Position numbers and translations under genes: made by a program. The notes under the pieces were generated by a model. It made no database searches. It was not told the origin of the DNA and saw only the letters and a program-made list of their open reading frames with translations. Positions 1 through 7,398 of a stretch of DNA of 11,347 bases are shown here, one piece after another; the first letter of the stretch is position 1, and each line of letters opens with the position of its first letter. Origin of the DNA: CAYSAQ01 sp964429235 (GTDB lineage Bacteria; Margulisbacteria; Riflemargulisbacteria; GWF2-35-9; DYQY01); NCBI GenBank assembly GCA_964429235.1, contig CAYSAQ010000023.1, forward strand, positions 1 to 11,347, in the 5' to 3' direction.

Positions 1-39
1 CCTAGAACCTATGACCCCGATATGTTTTACTTCTGACAT
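1..39 (-). CDS. 5' fragment of an outward-facing repeated gene, left copy
   Basis: Reading leftwards on the minus strand, an ATG at 39-37 opens a frame of 13 codons (MSEVKHIGVIGSR) that runs off the window. A Shine-Dalgarno AGGAGG lies six bases before the ATG. The identical start occurs at 11309-11347 in the other terminal repeat, so the gene exists at least twice in the genome. Thirteen residues are too few to name it. The hydrophobic strand followed by GxxGS is compatible with a nucleotide-binding fold. The IS110-type opening (IGxD) lacks its catalytic Asp here, so I do not call it a transposase, although duplication on both sides of a segment would suit one. Confidence 0.6.
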   Translation of the reverse strand, partial: MSEVKHIGVIGSR

Positions 40-41
40 TT

Positions 42-95
42 TGTGCCTCCTTTTGCGCCAGCTATGCTGGCACTGCTTTGATGGAAAAAGGCACA
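42..95 (-). promoter_or_regulatory. Structured leader of the left outward gene
   Basis: On the minus strand an 8-bp stem with an ATA loop (55-73) precedes the Shine-Dalgarno site. An outer pairing is also possible between TGTGCC (plus-strand complement at 90-95) and GGCACA (complement at 42-47), the latter overlapping the SD. The one base that differs from the right copy in the inner stem (base 56) turns a U-A pair into a U-G wobble, so the RNA hairpin is kept. It could limit translation of the outward gene, or be a DNA hairpin at a mobile-element end. Confidence 0.45.
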
Positions 96-128
96 CCAGA
101 AAAAAAGATTCATGTCAAAGACATATTT

Positions 129-156
129 TTGATGATTTGTTTGTGAAAACTACAAT
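129..156 (+). promoter_or_regulatory. Candidate hsdR operon promoter
   Basis: TTGATG (129-134) and TACAAT (151-156) are separated by 16 bases and resemble a sigma-70 -35/-10 pair with two and one mismatches. The -35 element lies inside the terminal repeat and the -10 just outside it, so the operon could be driven by a hybrid promoter made where the repeat abuts the operon. The rest of 139-216 is very AT-rich and contains other weak -10-like strings, so this is only a candidate. Confidence 0.3.
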
Positions 157-216
157 ATATAGGTAAATATTAATAAAATTTAAGGATAGAAATATAAAAA
201 ATATATTAATTAATGT

Positions 217-3006
217 ATGATAGTACACATGATAAATCAAAACCCAGAACAAATAGCTAGGGATAATATTGACAAGCAACTGCGTGTTTCTGGTTGGATT
301 ATTCAAAGCCTAAAAGAAATCAATTTAAATGCTGGGATTGGTGTTGCAGTTAAGGAATATTTAACTGATGTTGGACCGGCCGATTATGTTTTATTTGTAG
401 AAGGAAAACCTTGTGGCATTCTCGAAGCAAAACGAGAAGAAGAAGGCCATAGAATTAATGTCCATGAAACCCAAGGTGAAGATTATGCTAAAGCTAAACT
501 AAAACACCTGAACAATTTACCTCTGCCATATGTGTATATTAGTACCGGAGAAATTACTAAATTTACTGATTTTAATGATCCAAAACCAAGAGCAAGAGAA
601 TTGTTCAGCTTCCATAAACCTGAAACATTAAGAGTTTGGTTAAAAAAAGAAAAGTCATTAAGAGGCAGATTGCACGACTTGCCTATATTAGAAACTGAAG
701 GGTTAAGAGAATGCCAAATAAATGCGTTAAATAATTTAGAAAAATCCTTTAAAGAGAATAGACCGAAGGCATTAATTCAAATGGCAACAGGAGCTGGTAA
801 AACTTTTACAGCCATTACATGTATTTATAGATTATTAAAATTTGCTAAAGCTAAACGAGTCCTGTTTCTAGTAGATACTAAAAATCTTGGAGAACAAGCC
901 GAACAGGAATTCATGTCCTTTGTCCCCAATGATGATAATCGGAAATTTACTGAGCTATATAATGTTCAACGGCTTAAGTCCAGCTATATAGCAACTGATA
1001 GCCAAGTTTGCATAAGCACAATTCAGCGATTATATTCTATTTTAAAAGGGACTGAATTAGAAGAAACAGCAGAAGAAGAGAATCCTAATGAACGAAAATA
1101 TCAACCCAAAGAAATTCCTCCCATTGAATATGATTATAAAATGCCGATTGAGTTTTTTGATTTCATAGTTATTGATGAGTGTCATAGGAGTATCTACAAT
1201 TTGTGGAAGCAGGTTCTTGAGTATTATGATGCATTTGAAATAGGATTAACTGCAACTCCTGATAAACGAACTATCGGGTATTTTGAACAAAATTTGGTAA
1301 GTGAATATTCACATGAAATGGCTGTAGCTGACGGCGTAAATGTTGGTTACGAAGTTTTTATTATAGATACTAAAGTAACCCAACAAGGTTCAACTCTTTG
1401 GAAAGGGGAATATATTGAACATCGTGAACGGCTAAGCAGAAAAAAACGGATGGAGCTACAAGATGAAGATGAAACTTATTCTAATAAACAGTTAGATAAA
1501 GATGTTGTAAATCTAAATCAAATAAGAACTATTATTAAAACATTCAAAGATAATTTGCCACATATATTTAAGGATCGATATACACCTAGTGGAAGTTTTG
1601 AAGTTCCTAAAACCTTGATATTTGCTAAAACTGATAGCCATGCTAATGATATTATCGACATTGTTAGAGCTGAGTTTGCGGAAGAAAATAATTTCTGCAA
1701 AAAAATAACTTACAAAAGTGACGAAGACCCTAAGAGTACATTGGCACAATTTCGCAACTACTATTATCCACGTATCGCAGTTACTGTTGACATGATAGCA
1801 ACTGGAACCGATGTGAAACCATTGGAATGTTTATTATTCATGCGCGATGTGAAAAGTAAAAATTATTTTGAACAAATGAAAGGAAGAGGAACCCGTACAA
1901 TCGATTTAGATAGTTTGAGGAAAGTTACTCCTACTGCTAAATATACTAAAGACCATTTTGTAATCGTAGATGCCATTGGCGTTACTAAAAGTTTAAAAAC
2001 AGATAGTAGACCTTTGGAGAAAAAACCAGGAGTCCCACTCAAAGACTTACTGCAAGCTGTAGCGGTTGGTGCGAGAGATGAAGGATTGTTTACTACCTTA
2101 GCTGGTAGGTTAGCAAGGTTAGCCAAACAAATTACTGAAAAAGAAAAAGAAAAGTTTATTGAAAAATCAGGCGGAAAAACAGTTCCACAAGTTGTCAAAG
2201 ATTTACTCAATGCATTCAATCCTGATGTCATAGAAGAAATAGAAACCAATGTAAGAAATACTAATATTGGAGCAACCAATGAAACGATAGAATCTAAGAT
2301 AAAAGCAGAAACTGAAAAAATACAAAATGAAGCCGCTAAAGTATTTACTGGTGAATTAAATGAATACATTGAAAATGTTCGTAAATCACATGAACAAAGA
2401 ATTGATTTAAGTAATCCAGACGAAGTAATTAATGTTGGTTGGGATAAAGACAATGCAGTTAATGCTAATGAATTAATTCAAGGCTTTAAAGATTGGATGA
2501 CGGAAAATAAAGATGAATTGCTTGCCTTACAAATATTCTATGATCAACCATACCGCAGACGTGAGTTAACATATAACATGATTAAAGATGTTTTAGAAAA
2601 ATTAAAGACAGATAAACCTTTATTAGCCCCAATGAATGTTTGGCGTGCTTATGAGTCACTTGAAAAATGTAATGGTTCGCCAAAAAATGAACTAACAGCT
2701 ATTGTTTCTCTAATTCGTAAAGTGAGTGAATTAGATAAGACGCTTACCTCGTATGATAAAGTTGTAGATAAAAACTTTCAGGAGTGGGTATTTAAAAAGC
2801 AAGCTGGTGCTACCAAGTTTAATGAAGAACAGATGCAGTGGTTACGAATGATTAAAGATTATGTTTTAAGCAGCTTTCATATTGATAAGGATGATTTCGA
2901 TCTAAATCCGTTTAATGCCCAGGGTGGATTAGGGAAAATGTGGCAATTATTTGGCCAGCAAACAGACATTATAATTAATGAACTTAATGAGGTGTTAGCA
3001 GCATAA
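217..3006 (+). CDS. hsdR: Type I restriction enzyme R subunit
   Basis: Motor and nuclease subunit of a type I restriction enzyme. It translocates DNA with ATP and cleaves it when an unmethylated site is bound by the HsdM-HsdS core. The protein is 929 residues. The N-terminal endonuclease core is visible as PAD (D56) and ILEAK (E70, K72). The superfamily 2 helicase follows: Walker A MATGAGKT (189-196), DECH box (320-323), GLTATP (343-348), a motif V region ATGTD (528-532) and motif VI QMKGRGTR (553-560). The rest matches the EcoEI-type HsdR C-terminal region, pointing to type IB. Neither the ATG at 217 nor the in-frame ATG at 229 has a good Shine-Dalgarno site. The residues after 229 (MINQNPEQIARDNID) look like a usual family N-terminus, so 229 is an equally good start. 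The stop codon overlaps the next start (TAATG). Confidence 0.97.
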   Translation: MIVHMINQNPEQIARDNIDKQLRVSGWIIQSLKEINLNAGIGVAVKEYLTDVGPADYVLFVEGKPCGILEAKREEEGHRINVHETQGEDYAKAKLKHLNNLPLPYVYISTGEITKFTDFNDPKPRARELFSFHKPETLRVWLKKEKSLRGRLHDLPILETEGLRECQINALNNLEKSFKENRPKALIQMATGAGKTFTAITCIYRLLKFAKAKRVLFLVDTKNLGEQAEQEFMSFVPNDDNRKFTELYNVQRLKSSYIATDSQVCISTIQRLYSILKGTELEETAEEENPNERKYQPKEIPPIEYDYKMPIEFFDFIVIDECHRSIYNLWKQVLEYYDAFEIGLTATPDKRTIGYFEQNLVSEYSHEMAVADGVNVGYEVFIIDTKVTQQGSTLWKGEYIEHRERLSRKKRMELQDEDETYSNKQLDKDVVNLNQIRTIIKTFKDNLPHIFKDRYTPSGSFEVPKTLIFAKTDSHANDIIDIVRAEFAEENNFCKKITYKSDEDPKSTLAQFRNYYYPRIAVTVDMIATGTDVKPLECLLFMRDVKSKNYFEQMKGRGTRTIDLDSLRKVTPTAKYTKDHFVIVDAIGVTKSLKTDSRPLEKKPGVPLKDLLQAVAVGARDEGLFTTLAGRLARLAKQITEKEKEKFIEKSGGKTVPQVVKDLLNAFNPDVIEEIETNVRNTNIGATNETIESKIKAETEKIQNEAAKVFTGELNEYIENVRKSHEQRIDLSNPDEVINVGWDKDNAVNANELIQGFKDWMTENKDELLALQIFYDQPYRRRELTYNMIKDVLEKLKTDKPLLAPMNVWRAYESLEKCNGSPKNELTAIVSLIRKVSELDKTLTSYDKVVDKNFQEWVFKKQAGATKFNEEQMQWLRMIKDYVLSSFHIDKDDFDLNPFNAQGGLGKMWQLFGQQTDIIINELNEVLAA

Positions 3007-5645
3007 TGAGTAAATATCCTAGAGGTTCTGAGTGGAGAAAATGGGATCTGCATATTCACTCAAATGCTTCTGATGGCAGTGCTAGTCCTGAAGAAATAAT
3101 TGAAGAAGCTAAAGCTAAAGGACTCTCGGTTATTGCTTTAACAGACCATCACACTGTAAAAAACATAGATCAAATAAAAGAAATAGCAAAAAATGAAGGC
3201 ATAACTGTAATTAGTGGTATTGAATTTCGTTCAGAATATGGAAGTAAATCAGTTCATTTTATTGGTTATTTCCCTGATTATTATAATGGCATTGAATTAA
3301 ATGAAAAAGCACTCGAAGATTTAATACTAAGTAAACTTGGAGTATCTGAAACACAGGTAATTAGCAAGGGTAAAGAGATAGACTCTTCCGCTAATGGTGT
3401 TGATGCTTTCAAAAAAGGGATGTTTCTTGTTCAAGTTGATTTTAAAGAAGCTTCTAAGCTAATACATCAACACGGAGGACTAGTCGCTGTTCATAATGGT
3501 TCAAAGAATAATGGGCTCGACAAAGAAATGAAACATCAAGGTGCAGCAGAAAAAAATGTTACGGAACTATATGATTCATTGGGCACAGTGAAAGAAGAAT
3601 TATTATCAAAGAATTTCATTAATATATGCGAGATAAGTAAAGAAAATGATAGTGAAGATTTTTATTTAGAAAAGTTTAACAAACCATCCATAATTACCTC
3701 AGATGCTCATTCTAAAACAGAAATAGGAAATAAATTTGTATGGATAAAAGCAGACCCTACTTTTGAAGGTTTAAAACAAATAGTTTATGAACCACTGGAA
3801 AGAGTTAGAATCCAAGAAGGAAAGCCAGAAGAGAAAGCTGGATACTATGTTATTGATTCTATTCATATTGAGAAAGAAAAAATATGGAATCAAACGATTT
3901 TATTAAGTTCCAATTTGAGTACAATTATCGGCGGGAGATCAACTGGAAAATCTACACTTTTAAAAAGCATCACAAAAAATATTTCCCCTAAAATGATTGA
4001 AGACGAATTTGTGTCAGGTTTTTCTGACAGTGTTTCGGTAAAGTGGAAAGATGGAGAATCTACTTCCGAAAGAGACATTGATTATTTTAGGCAAAACTAT
4101 ATGTATGATATTTCTAAAGATACTAACAAAGTAGATGAATTAATAGAAAAAATAGTTAGGGATAAAGATGAAAATAAAGCCTTGCTTAATTATAAGAAAT
4201 TTTGTGATGAAAACAGGATAGAATTAATTGATAATATTAATACTCTTTTTAAACTTCAAAAAAATATAGATATTCTTAATAATGACTTGAAAGAAAATGG
4301 GGATAAAAAAGGCATTGAACATGAAATTGCTAAGATTAATGAAAATCTAGGTAAAATTCAGCTAGATAATATATCTGACGAATCATTAGAAGACTACGAA
4401 ACTACTAATAAATCTTTATCTGAGATGAGTGAGCAAGTAGCAAACCTAAATAAGGATTTATCCGTTATTGATGCAATAAGTGCTAAAGATATAATAACCA
4501 AATCAATAGAGTATGACTTTAATGAGCTTTCTGAAGCTACAAGAAATGATTTTAAAAGTGGATTTTTATCATTAAGTAAAGATGTGCGGTCTAAATGGCA
4601 AAAACAAATAGAAGAATACGCTAAACAAATAAAAAAGAACATCAAAAAACTGGAAGAACACATTGAAAAACAAAAAAAAATTCCAAAGTATTCTTCTATC
4701 TTAGAATATTTAGAAAAAAACCAATACCATAAAGAACAAATTGCCAGATTAACATCTGAAAACAAAAAATTGTCACAATATAAGGAACTGGAAGCAAAAA
4801 TAAAAAATCAAAATAGTGATAAGAAAAAATTAATAGAGCAAATAATAGAACTTCACTGTAATTATTATGTAAAAGCCCAAGAAGTATTAAGTTTAACAAA
4901 ATTCGAGTGTGAGGATATCGTTATTTCTCCTCAAATTATATATGACCAAGAGAAATTAACTAGTTATTTTAATGAAAGACTTAGCCTAAAAGGAATAACA
5001 AGGCAAAATTATATAAAAAATTATATAAAAAAGTATGAAAAAAATCAAAAAGAGAAGCTAGCAGAATTTATCAACTTAGCTTTAAATAAAGAAATAGAAT
5101 ATAAAGGAATATATCAGGATAAAACACAACCAACAGTAGTTTCTGATTTATTATCTACAAATTGGTTTTATATAACATATCAAGTTAAGTATCAAAATGA
5201 TGTGTTTTCTGATATGTCGCAAGGCAAACAGGCTTTCGTTATTCTTAAACTATTATTAGAGTTTAGTGATAAAAAATGTCCAATATTAATAGATCAACCA
5301 GAAGATAGTTTAGACAATAGAGCTATTTATAATGAATTGGTTATTTATTTAAAATCAAAAAAGAAAGAAAGACAGATTATTCTGGCAACACATAATCCAA
5401 ATGTTGTAATAGGTGCGGATGCTGAACAAGTTATTGTCGCAAATCAACATGGCAAGGACTCAAAAAATAAAGACTCTATTAAATTTCAATACAAAACAGG
5501 GAGTATTGAGAACACAAAGAAAAAAGATGAAAAACAAAATATTATTCTAGAATCTCAAGGAATAAAAGAACATATTTGCGAGATTCTTGAAGGTGGAGAT
5601 GAAGCCTTCATTAAACGTGAAAATAAATATGGATTTAAAAACTAA
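3006..5645 (+). CDS. PHP phosphoesterase-ABC ATPase fusion (TrlF-like), R-M-linked
   Basis: This 879-residue protein joins an N-terminal PHP metal-dependent phosphoesterase to an SMC/RecF-like ABC ATPase. PHP motifs are HIH (16-18), TDHH (46-49), E73 in GIEF, H163 in AVHNG and SDAH (232-235), so the metal-binding set looks complete. The ATPase head follows: Walker A GGRSTGKST (309-317), a long Lys/Glu-rich helical region (about 380-700, probably coiled coil), signature MSQGKQ (737-742), Walker B ILIDQPED (760-767) and H-loop H796 in ATHNPN. Proteins of this build are annotated as TrlF-family AAA-like ATPases. From the family I expect ATP-gated phosphoester cleavage, but the substrate (DNA, RNA or nucleotide) cannot be read from the sequence. 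It is coupled to both neighbours by 1-base TAATG overlaps, so it should be made in step with HsdR and HsdS. A GAGGTG motif about ten bases upstream supports the start. Confidence 0.9.
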   Translation: MSKYPRGSEWRKWDLHIHSNASDGSASPEEIIEEAKAKGLSVIALTDHHTVKNIDQIKEIAKNEGITVISGIEFRSEYGSKSVHFIGYFPDYYNGIELNEKALEDLILSKLGVSETQVISKGKEIDSSANGVDAFKKGMFLVQVDFKEASKLIHQHGGLVAVHNGSKNNGLDKEMKHQGAAEKNVTELYDSLGTVKEELLSKNFINICEISKENDSEDFYLEKFNKPSIITSDAHSKTEIGNKFVWIKADPTFEGLKQIVYEPLERVRIQEGKPEEKAGYYVIDSIHIEKEKIWNQTILLSSNLSTIIGGRSTGKSTLLKSITKNISPKMIEDEFVSGFSDSVSVKWKDGESTSERDIDYFRQNYMYDISKDTNKVDELIEKIVRDKDENKALLNYKKFCDENRIELIDNINTLFKLQKNIDILNNDLKENGDKKGIEHEIAKINENLGKIQLDNISDESLEDYETTNKSLSEMSEQVANLNKDLSVIDAISAKDIITKSIEYDFNELSEATRNDFKSGFLSLSKDVRSKWQKQIEEYAKQIKKNIKKLEEHIEKQKKIPKYSSILEYLEKNQYHKEQIARLTSENKKLSQYKELEAKIKNQNSDKKKLIEQIIELHCNYYVKAQEVLSLTKFECEDIVISPQIIYDQEKLTSYFNERLSLKGITRQNYIKNYIKKYEKNQKEKLAEFINLALNKEIEYKGIYQDKTQPTVVSDLLSTNWFYITYQVKYQNDVFSDMSQGKQAFVILKLLLEFSDKKCPILIDQPEDSLDNRAIYNELVIYLKSKKKERQIILATHNPNVVIGADAEQVIVANQHGKDSKNKDSIKFQYKTGSIENTKKKDEKQNIILESQGIKEHICEILEGGDEAFIKRENKYGFKN

Positions 5646-6853
5646 TGACTAAACAAAATACTATCCCCAAACATTGGCAAATAAAAAAAATAGGGGAAGT
5701 TTGCAATTGTGTTACTGGAACTACTCCTCCCAAAATAGATTCGAGTAATTATGGTAATGACATCCCTTTTGTAAAGCCACCGCAATTATTAAACAGAGCA
5801 ATAAATGATTCCCCAGAAAAACTTTCAAATAAAGGTTCTGAGAAAGCGAGAATTTTGCCAATCAACTCAGTTTTGGTGACTTGTATTGGTAATTTAGGCA
5901 GAACAGCAATAAATAAAACACCAGTAGCATTCAATCAACAGATTAATGCAATGATACCTCCTAAAAGTATTAATGGAAGGTTTCTCTTTTATCAAGCTCA
6001 ATCATTTTATTTTCAAACCCAACTGAAAGAATTGTCTTCAGCCACAACAGTTTCAATCGTAAATAAAAGCAAATTTCAAACTATAAAGATTAAAATCCCC
6101 CCTCTCCCAGAACAACAAGCCATAGTTGCCAAAATAGAAGAACTACTCAGCGATTTAGAAAACGGTAAACAACAACTGCTAACTGCTCAACAGCAGTTAA
6201 AAGTTTATCGCCAGAGTTTGCTCAAGTGGGCTTTTGAAGGAAAATCGTTATTACCCTTCGAACAATTTATTGAAGTATCACAAAATGGGTTATCCAAAAG
6301 GTCTGGGACAAAAGGTTGTGAATTTAAGGTTTTACGTTTAGCTGACATTGATAATAATACTATTAATGTTTCAAATCCAAGAAAAATATTAATGGATAAA
6401 AATGAAATTGATAAATATAAACTCTTAAATAATGATTTAGTTTGTATTAGAGTTAATGGAAGCAAAGATTTAGTAGGCAGATTAGTTTATGTATCAAAAG
6501 AAGATGAAAATAATGATTGGGCATTTTGTGACCATTTTATCAGATTTAAACTCGAGTCTATAAAAGCTTTTTCAAAATTTTATTACTACTATTTTTTAAC
6601 AATAAAAGTTAGAAAATATATTCATGACAATATGGTAACATCAGCAGGCCAAAATACTGTTAGCCAGGTTACAATAAAAAAAATATTAGTGCCAGATTGT
6701 CCTATTAAAGAACAACTTCAAATTGTCCAAGAACTAGAAAGCAAACTGACAGTTTGCGATAAAATAGAAGAAACTATAAGTCAAAGTTTATTGCAAGCTG
6801 AATCATTAAAGCAAAGTATCTTGAAAAAGGCATTTGAGGGGAAGTTGGTTTGA
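5645..6853 (+). CDS. hsdS: Type I restriction enzyme S (specificity) subunit
   Basis: DNA-recognition subunit that directs both methylation and restriction. The 402 residues show the classic two-fold design: target recognition domain 1 (about 6-152), a central conserved helical spacer starting PPLPEQQAIV and ending AFEGK (about 152-200), recognition domain 2 (about 201-352), and a C-terminal conserved helix starting KEQLQIV and again ending AFEGK (about 355-400). The two conserved segments should pack as an antiparallel coiled coil and bind two HsdM. Length is normal for the family and both domains are complete. No extra or inverted partial hsdS copy is present in the window, so there is no sign here of specificity switching. 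The start overlaps the preceding stop by one base, and the last bases overlap the next gene. Confidence 0.96.
   Translation: MTKQNTIPKHWQIKKIGEVCNCVTGTTPPKIDSSNYGNDIPFVKPPQLLNRAINDSPEKLSNKGSEKARILPINSVLVTCIGNLGRTAINKTPVAFNQQINAMIPPKSINGRFLFYQAQSFYFQTQLKELSSATTVSIVNKSKFQTIKIKIPPLPEQQAIVAKIEELLSDLENGKQQLLTAQQQLKVYRQSLLKWAFEGKSLLPFEQFIEVSQNGLSKRSGTKGCEFKVLRLADIDNNTINVSNPRKILMDKNEIDKYKLLNNDLVCIRVNGSKDLVGRLVYVSKEDENNDWAFCDHFIRFKLESIKAFSKFYYYYFLTIKVRKYIHDNMVTSAGQNTVSQVTIKKILVPDCPIKEQLQIVQELESKLTVCDKIEETISQSLLQAESLKQSILKKAFEGKLV
6836..6841 (+). promoter_or_regulatory. Ribosome-binding site supporting a TTG start
   Basis: GAGGGG, lying inside the last codons of hsdS, sits eight bases before a TTG codon at 6850. 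The next in-frame ATG codons (6901 and beyond) have no comparable site, and a TTG start gives a TTGA four-base overlap with the hsdS stop, typical of translational coupling. Confidence 0.65.
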
Positions 6854-7383
6854 AATCACCTGCTGAATACCACATTGAAGCCATTCAAAAAATATCTGAT
6901 ATGGCGATGAAATCATACGAAGAAGAAAACAAGATTCTGATTACCTTATCATTTGGAGCGGTTGGTTTTATTGCACACCAATTACTTAACAGTGGATATA
7001 ACTTTTGGTTAGTTGTTTCGTTTATTAGTTTTAGCATATGTCTAATAATGTTAGTTATTTATTACGCTGTAATGAGAAAAAATGCTATTAAGGCAATAAA
7101 AAATATGCCAACAGAAGCGTTGACATTTAATGCTGATGAATTCGGTGCAGAGATTGGAGCTAGACTTAATAATCTCGTCACAAATGTTATGCAAAATCCA
7201 GAATGTTATGAAGATGAAACAGAAGCTATCAGCCAATATATTAATAAAAGTTTTGATAAATTCACTCCACCAAAAACAAGTTGGTTTACTTTTTTCAAAG
7301 CTTATCTTTGGCAATTTACAAAATATGCTAGTTTTATTATTGGCACTGTTTGTGCTGTGATTTATGTATTGGTTTCAATATAA
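6850..7383 (+). CDS. Three-helix membrane protein, candidate effector
   Basis: I do not recognise a named family. The 177-residue protein has hydrophobic segments at about 29-46, 51-74 and 155-176. An Ala/Asn/Glu-rich soluble stretch of about 80 residues (75-154) lies between the second and third. There is no signal peptide. It starts with TTG, overlaps hsdS by four bases, and is followed after 15 bases by the cyclase-like gene, so it is part of the operon. Small membrane proteins next to nucleotide-cyclase or nucleotidyltransferase genes are often membrane-disrupting effectors in defence systems, and that is the role I would test first. I see no recognisable cyclic-nucleotide-binding domain, so if a ligand is sensed it would be by the 75-154 region. 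An alternative is a membrane anchor or immunity partner for the next protein. Confidence 0.7.
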   Translation: MKSPAEYHIEAIQKISDMAMKSYEEENKILITLSFGAVGFIAHQLLNSGYNFWLVVSFISFSICLIMLVIYYAVMRKNAIKAIKNMPTEALTFNADEFGAEIGARLNNLVTNVMQNPECYEDETEAISQYINKSFDKFTPPKTSWFTFFKAYLWQFTKYASFIIGTVCAVIYVLVSI

Positions 7384-7398
7384 TGGAGTTTCAATAAA

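Larger units (their letters stand above)
1..138. repeat. Left terminal inverted repeat
   Basis: The first 138 bases are the reverse complement of bases 11209-11347 with few differences. Bases 1-55 match perfectly, base 56 is a single substitution, 57-83 match again, a short spacer near 84-97 is rearranged, and homology then resumes to about base 138. The copy contains a short palindrome at 112-124 (ATGTC-AAA-GACAT on this strand), a hairpin at 55-73, a ribosome-binding site and the start of an outward-reading gene. The two copies are diverged enough to be separate genomic sequences rather than an assembly copy. It could be the end of an insertion sequence or another duplicated gene leader. 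Confidence 0.9.

Noticed and set aside
1..39. Calling the outward gene an IS110-type transposase
   Set aside because: The start IGVIGSR resembles the IGID opening of that family only superficially, lacks the catalytic Asp, and only 13 codons are visible.
115..306. 63-residue minus-strand reading frame at the left repeat boundary
   Set aside because: Overlaps the start of hsdR and the repeat, with a Phe/Ile/Tyr-rich translation expected of AT-rich DNA and no supporting start signals.
1863..2453. 196-residue minus-strand reading frame
   Set aside because: Lies wholly inside hsdR, opposite the helicase C-terminal part, with low-complexity Ser/Leu-rich translation and no ribosome-binding site; it is an antisense shadow.
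5005..5040. Short direct repeat in an A/T-rich run of the PHP-ABC gene
   Set aside because: Encodes Lys/Tyr/Ile/Asn-rich coiled-coil sequence in frame and is explained by base composition.
6220..6850. hsdS internal repeat as a sign of phase variation
   Set aside because: The repeated conserved helices ending in AFEGK are normal for HsdS; no second or inverted hsdS copy or recombinase is present in the window.
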